This document shows, one piece after another, positions 46,450 through 50,590 of a DNA stretch of 50,590 bases. The notes under the pieces are model-generated. The model was given only the letters and a program-made list of their open reading frames with translations, did no database searches and had not been told where the DNA came from. Made by a program: the position numbers and the translations under genes. The number at the start of each line of letters is the position of its first letter. Within the stretch, counting starts at the first letter, position 1. This DNA is from Chara braunii (Eukaryota > Streptophyta > Charophyceae > Charales > Characeae), in NCBI GenBank assembly GCA_003427395.1, contig BFEA01000321.1, forward strand, positions 586,487 to 637,076, in the 5' to 3' direction.

Positions 46450-47217
46450 AAGGGTTACCTGACCGAACTTTCGGGGGCCCCCGGGCTGGCCCCCGACCGT
46501 TTGGGCGTTCGGGGTCTCGTTCGGGGGCCGAACACCTCCAGGTTCGGGCCCCGCCAAAACTTGTTTCAGGATCTAATTTTTTTTTTTTTTTTCTGAATTT
46601 TGTTTTGTGAGTTCTCTATGACGTAAATTACACGCCTATAAATTTTGAAGCCATTCTACTAAGCCACAAAAACATTAAAAATCGTCAAAGATGGGGGTGT
46701 CAAAACGTGCTCGCCCACTCACTATTTTGTTTTTTTTCACTTTTAACTTTTTGTTTTCACTTTATTTCGGAGCCCAAAATATTTTACTATTTTTTGAAAA
46801 TTTTAATAAGTTATTGATTATATAAACTACATATCTGTAAATTTTCAGGGCATTTGTCAATGCCCAAAAATAATTAAAAATCGGCAAAGATGGCGGTGTC
46901 GAAAAGGTGTTGGCGCACTCACTCATTTTAAGTCCTTTTTTTTTTTTTCTTATTTTTATCATAGTGTTTATTTTCTGTATTTGATTTTTAATTCAAGTTG
47001 GGTAAGGAATTTGGATATAGTGCCCAGGCAAATGTTGTTTAGTTTATTTTTTTCCATAACATATTTTTGTTTCGGAATTTTTTGAAACATGTTTTTTTTC
47101 TTTTTTTTTTTTTTTGTCCGCGTTCGGCCTGAACGGCCGAACGCCTTCCGAAGGGGTCTTGTACGTTCGGGCGTTCGGGTTCGGGCGTTCGGCCCGTCCC
47201 AAACGCCGGAAACCCTG
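46450..47217 (-). mobile_element. hAT-type MITE, copy 2 (768 bp)
   Basis: It begins AAGGGTTACC and ends GGAAACCCTG, flanked on both sides by the exact 8-bp duplication TATATACT (46442-46449 and 47218-47225). It is an inverted homologue of 33113-33874 with the same GC-rich CGTTCGG arms, AT core and two GACACCGCCAT-type blocks, here as ATGG(G/C)GGTGTC at about 46691 and 46887. Exact flanking duplication and shared layout make this the reference copy. It has no coding capacity. Confidence 0.93.
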
Positions 47218-47225
47218 TATATACT

Positions 47226-48412
47226 TATATTTTTATTTTAAATTCGGTAACTAATTTTGATGTGACGTTGGGACAAACGTTGCTTAGTTTATTTTTCTGC
47301 ATAACACTGTTATTTTCAGGTTTTTTTTGGGGGGGGGGGAACCTTCCCTCGTTTTTATACGACTGGGCCACCCGGGAAAACAGGGTGACCCGGGTCGCCC
47401 GGCAGGTAGCCTAGTTCTGAACATGATTGTCTTCGGATACATATATCGCTAGCCATAAATGAGAAAAATGCATTCTGGTGCCTGGAATGTGCGCTTACCC
47501 CTAAAAAGTCACTTTCTTTATTTTTTCACGTGATTGTTTTTAACGTTCATGCATGTTTCCACATGCATAACCCAAACCAAATAAGATATCTAGCAGTTCA
47601 TTTGTCATTTTTCGTTTAGCCCGCAAACTTCATTTCTTGTTCTGCTAAAACTCTGATGTCGAATCCTACTTTTCGTTCGAATATACTTGCGCATATTTGA
47701 TTTTCAAGTGGGGAAAGGTGTCGGTGGTTTAACCATATACAATACCCGTTGACAATCCTACAACGCGTCAAAAATACACGTGACGCGTGAGTCAATAACA
47801 AGTCACTCGTGACGCGTATTTGAAATACGTAAAACGTGTGTGTGTGTCTGTTTGTGTGTGTGAGAGACAGAACAAAAAAAAAAAAAAAAGGAGGTAGGGA
47901 GTTGGTGAAAGGGGAGGAGCATTGCTCGATCGTTGATTCCCCTAAGTAGATAACCAATTGCAAAAGAGGAAGAGAGAGAGAGAGGAAGGAAGAAGACGAG
48001 GAGGAGGAGAAATGGTAGAAAAAAGGTAATAAGTAGGAGACGAAAAGGGAAGAACGTTGTGTAAAATAATGCAGGATATAAAAAAAGGCAACACATGGTC
48101 ACACCGATGGTAAAGGGTTTTATTTTGTTTCCTCCTCAAAGTGGGACGCGGTCCTACATTGATTAGATAACACGATCACATTGAATACTGTAATAGCTTG
48201 AGTACACCGGACCGGTCATGTAGACAGAAAAATAACGAGAATGGAAGGGAAAACAAAAATTAGGAAGGGAAAACAAAAGGAAGATGAAAAAAGAGATTTG
48301 GTGGGTTGATGATATCATCACACTATCTAGAAATAACAATGAGATCACTACACGTTAATCGTGAGTGAGGTACTACGAAAACACTGTTTAGTATGCGTAA
48401 TATAAGATTATT
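47226..48412. other. Gene-free intergenic stretch
   Basis: It contains a G11 run near 47329, a GC-rich hairpin (47365-47400), a GT-rich then poly(A) tract (47838-47889) and a purine-rich GAGGA tract (47967-48010). No gene is seen. Confidence 0.55.
47365..47400. other. GC-rich hairpin
   Basis: GGGCCACCCGGG (47365-47376) pairs with CCCGGGTCGCCC (47389-47400) at 11 of 12 positions around a 12-base loop. It stands out in AT-rich surroundings and is next to GTAGCCTAG, whose complement CTAGGCTAC lies at 46372. The pair could be ends of another eroded element. Confidence 0.7.
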
Positions 48413-48538
48413 GTGCATATTTTAAATGGATATATAAAAAACGGGAGACAAAAAAAATTCTCGCCCTTTTCGAAAAACAGAAGACGGGTTGTGCATATTT
48501 TATGCATATTTTGAATGGATATATAAAAAACGAAAGAC
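48413..48538. repeat. Two copies of a 37 bp AT-rich block
   Basis: (G/A)TGCATATTTT(A/G)AATGG then ATATATAAAAAACG(G/A)(G/A)AGAC occurs at 48413 and about 48502. A weaker third copy follows near 48555. Confidence 0.85.
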
Positions 48539-48736
48539 AGTCAGTTCAATAATGATATATAAAGGTTGTCGCCATTTTTAAAAAATGGAAGACAAAAAAG
48601 AAGGGTCATAAGCAACAGTTGCATCCCTTTTTTTTTTCTTTATAAAAAAACTAAGTTGTATTCTTTCTTAATTTATCTATATACTCATTTATCTCACCCT
48701 GTTGCTAGTTTATGGGCCTCGTTAGACTACACTTCA

Positions 48737-49110
48737 CTCGAGAGAAATTTCAAGTGCAACACCATTCCGTTAGGCCCCTCAGGTTCATTAATCGCAACGC
48801 AAATATTATTAAACCGCGAATACATTTCTCAGTCATTCGTCGTGGGTCCTATCCGACAACGATTCGGGATGTAACTCGCTGGGGCACAAGGCCAGTCCCG
48901 ACCTTCGTGTTAACCGGCGGGATTTTTTTTTTTAAATGATAGGTGTAGGACACGAAGGTCGGGATTGGCCTCGTGTCGCGGCCAGTTACATCCCGAATCG
49001 TTGTCGGACAGGACCCACGACGAATGGCTGAGAAATGTACTGGCGGTTTAATAATATTTGCGTTGCGATTAATGAACTTCAAGGGCCTAGCGCATTCAAC
49101 GTATCTCGAG
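48737..49110. mobile_element. Foldback element: long inverted repeat
   Basis: The left arm (core 48784-48910) and right arm (core 48951-49077) are about 127 bp reverse complements with roughly 10 percent differences, around a 40 bp T-rich spacer. Weaker pairing extends to CTCGAG at 48737 and 49105. Another related piece, TGAAGTGTAGTGGAACGAG (about 49332), matches the left flank CTCGTTAGACTACACTTCA (48719) in inverted form, so the element may reach 49360. It is probably a foldback or MITE-type transposon; target duplications are not clear. Confidence 0.72.
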
Positions 49111-49149
49111 GTCATTACTACTCCTGCGAGGTAGCATTCGGTACCCCTG

Positions 49150-49154
49150 NTNTN

Positions 49155-49185
<31 letters not shown>

Positions 49186-49186
49186 N
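49150..49186. repeat. Poly(T) with ambiguous bases
   Basis: About 33 T bordered by N at 49150, 49152 and 49186. This is an unresolved homopolymer in the assembly. Confidence 0.98.
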
Positions 49187-49709
49187 TACGTTTGTCCTAG
49201 TTCCCTTCCCACAAAAATGCCTATCGAGGGTGGAGTGTATGGTGTAGTGAAACTAAAATGGAGTGTACAATTTTTTAATGACAATCCGTTTCTAGTGCGG
49301 GTGTAGGGATGCCCTTGAGATTTTTCTTTAGTGAAGTGTAGTGGAACGAGTCCCTTCGTATAGTACGGGGGAACACCAACCAACCTGGATCTTTCCCCAG
49401 AAACCCACCGGGTAGGTTTGCACCACAACAGTGGTGTGAGAGCAAGGTTGTACGAGCCCCTCATCACAGTAATATTGGGTGGGTAGGTATTGCCGGTGGG
49501 GGAAACCGAAGGTGTGAGCACTATGGTCAGTGGCTGCACGTCCCTACCTCCCCCAAACCCCACATTTGCAGTAGCTAATGGTCAATATCGTTGATGCATA
49601 GCAACCAACAACATTGGTGAAGGTCCTGCCAATGCTGGTTTGGGGGGCCAACATGTTATCTCTAACTGGTAGAACACCAAGCTTGCCCAGGCACAAAGTG
49701 AGGCGAATA

Positions 49710-49918
49710 AGGATTGAACCCACGAGCTCCTGAATGCAACTTTTGTGCCTTACCAACTGAGGCCCTTTTAAAAGGGCAGTGGCGTTGAGGTGTAATCATT
49801 GAACTGATTGGCCCGATAAATGCTTAGAATTGTAGTAGTGTACTCATAAGTTTCCAGCGGAGTTCAAACGCAGGTCTCTGTTTCAACAGTTGAGGGGCGT
49901 ACCACCTGAGATAGGCCA
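49710..49918 (-). repeat. Two tRNA-derived SINE-like units
   Basis: On the minus strand, GGCCTCAGTTGGTAAGGC (A-box-like, about 49749-49766) is followed at tRNA distance by GGGTTCAATCC (B-box-like, 49711-49721). A second pair is TGGCCTATCTCAGGTGGTA (49899-49917) with GCGTTTGAACTCC (49858-49870), with CAACTGTTGAAACAGAGACC between. The latter also occurs in the plus-strand cluster near 10880 and 11410, so they belong to one family. Tails and target duplications are not visible. Confidence 0.62.
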
Positions 49919-50280
49919 GTTGGTTGCATCCCATCTCCTAAAAGTTTCGGGTATGAAGAGGTGGTAAAGGTGGTAGTTTCTAGATGCTTGGTGTTGCAGC
50001 GTTTCGAATGAGCCTTGCAATTTTTGTTACGCCCTCGGTATCCTTGTGCTGCAACTGCAGCCTGTGTGGTCTGGGTGGTGTGCACGTGGGGGGGGGGGGA
50101 AAGGAGATGGAAAAATTACAACCGTACCCCACTACACCCAGTGACAGCCCCCAACTTGCATCTATACCCGGACCCCACTCAACTTTTCATAGTACCTACT
50201 TTTCCCCTCCGCCAAATCGTAGGTATATCCAGTCCCACAGGCGCTGAGTTTCAGACAACGAAGTTATGATTTATTTATTT
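49919..50280. other. Gene-free spacer
   Basis: It contains a G10 run near 50090. No gene or defined repeat is seen. Confidence 0.5.
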
Positions 50281-50284
50281 ATTA

Positions 50285-50318
<34 letters not shown>

Positions 50319-50332
50319 GTATTAGTATTATT
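50281..50332. repeat. (ATT)n microsatellite
   Basis: About 16 trinucleotide units, with AGTATT interruptions at the end. Confidence 0.97.
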
Positions 50333-50590
50333 TCAAAGGAAAGACTTGTATATGTATTGCAAATCCTTGGGACGAGGCCGGGACCTCAACAATTAAACTC
50401 GGAGTTATCCTGGCAGCCTCAGCCAGTTTAGCTTACGACCAGTGCTCGGTAACCCATCCCATTGTTCAAACTGTCATCCTCAAAAAGGCTGGAAACCAAG
50501 TCCAACATCCCTTCCTAGCCTACACTTTACAAGATGACTCTTTAAACCACCAGTACCTCCGCCAGTGTTGGGAAATTACGATGTTTTGGT
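50333..50590. other. Window end, unassigned
   Basis: Single-copy-looking sequence without a recognisable frame or motif. Confidence 0.5.

Noticed and set aside
48712-49115. Conserved protein encoded on both arms of the foldback
   Set aside because: The same peptide appears on both strands only because the arms are inverted copies; differences are mostly amino-acid changing.

Overview
The window looks like repeat-saturated nuclear DNA of a photosynthetic eukaryote: long microsatellites, nested transposons, hAT-type MITEs, tRNA-derived SINE-like units and a fragment of plastid rpoB. I see no operons and no intact gene. The plastid fragment and the repeat style suggest a green alga or plant, perhaps a charophyte such as Chara; the species is a guess. 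Nearly all short open frames are chance readings of repeats. The only protein-derived sequences I trust are the rpoB fragment (9484-9690, minus) and a stop- and frameshift-riddled coiled-coil pseudogene (42041-42912, minus).

Layout. 1-835: a ~240-280 bp unit in three copies separated by expanded CT, GT, TATC and CA microsatellites. 835-7250: intergenic DNA with a 694 bp tandem duplication, 53, 40 and 39 bp minisatellites and a degenerate ~40 bp array. 7270-9482: a 120-145 bp satellite whose units fold into hairpins, split by an 875 bp element (E1). 9484-9690: the rpoB fragment. 9748-32815: an inverted large element (C) broken by two same-family insertions in the opposite orientation, E2 (14227-22071) and E3 (22481-29957). 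33113-33874: a hAT MITE. 33883-39872: a further inverted copy (D), followed by the 3' end of another (F, to 40239). 40240-42912: degenerate coding remnants, plus an uncut Nextera mate-pair junction adapter at 41517-41554 inside a false-looking duplication. 42960-50590: AT-rich intergenic DNA with a second hAT MITE (46450-47217), a 374 bp foldback (48737-49110) and SINE-like units.

The most interesting content is the E/C/D family: about 7.5-7.8 kb, no coding capacity, ends TGTCG...CGACA, 4-bp target duplications, a strong hairpin just inside the 3' end, and in the middle an array of about 8-15 short hairpins. In each array the loop is nearly constant within one element, while the stems differ from hairpin to hairpin and from element to element but stay complementary. 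Several stems show paired compensatory changes between copies. This points either to selection on RNA or single-strand structure, or to a hairpin-correcting mutation process. I do not recognise it as a described family; large retrotransposon derivatives (LARDs) and Ginger-like DNA transposons are the nearest ideas. All calls were made by eye without alignment or folding software.
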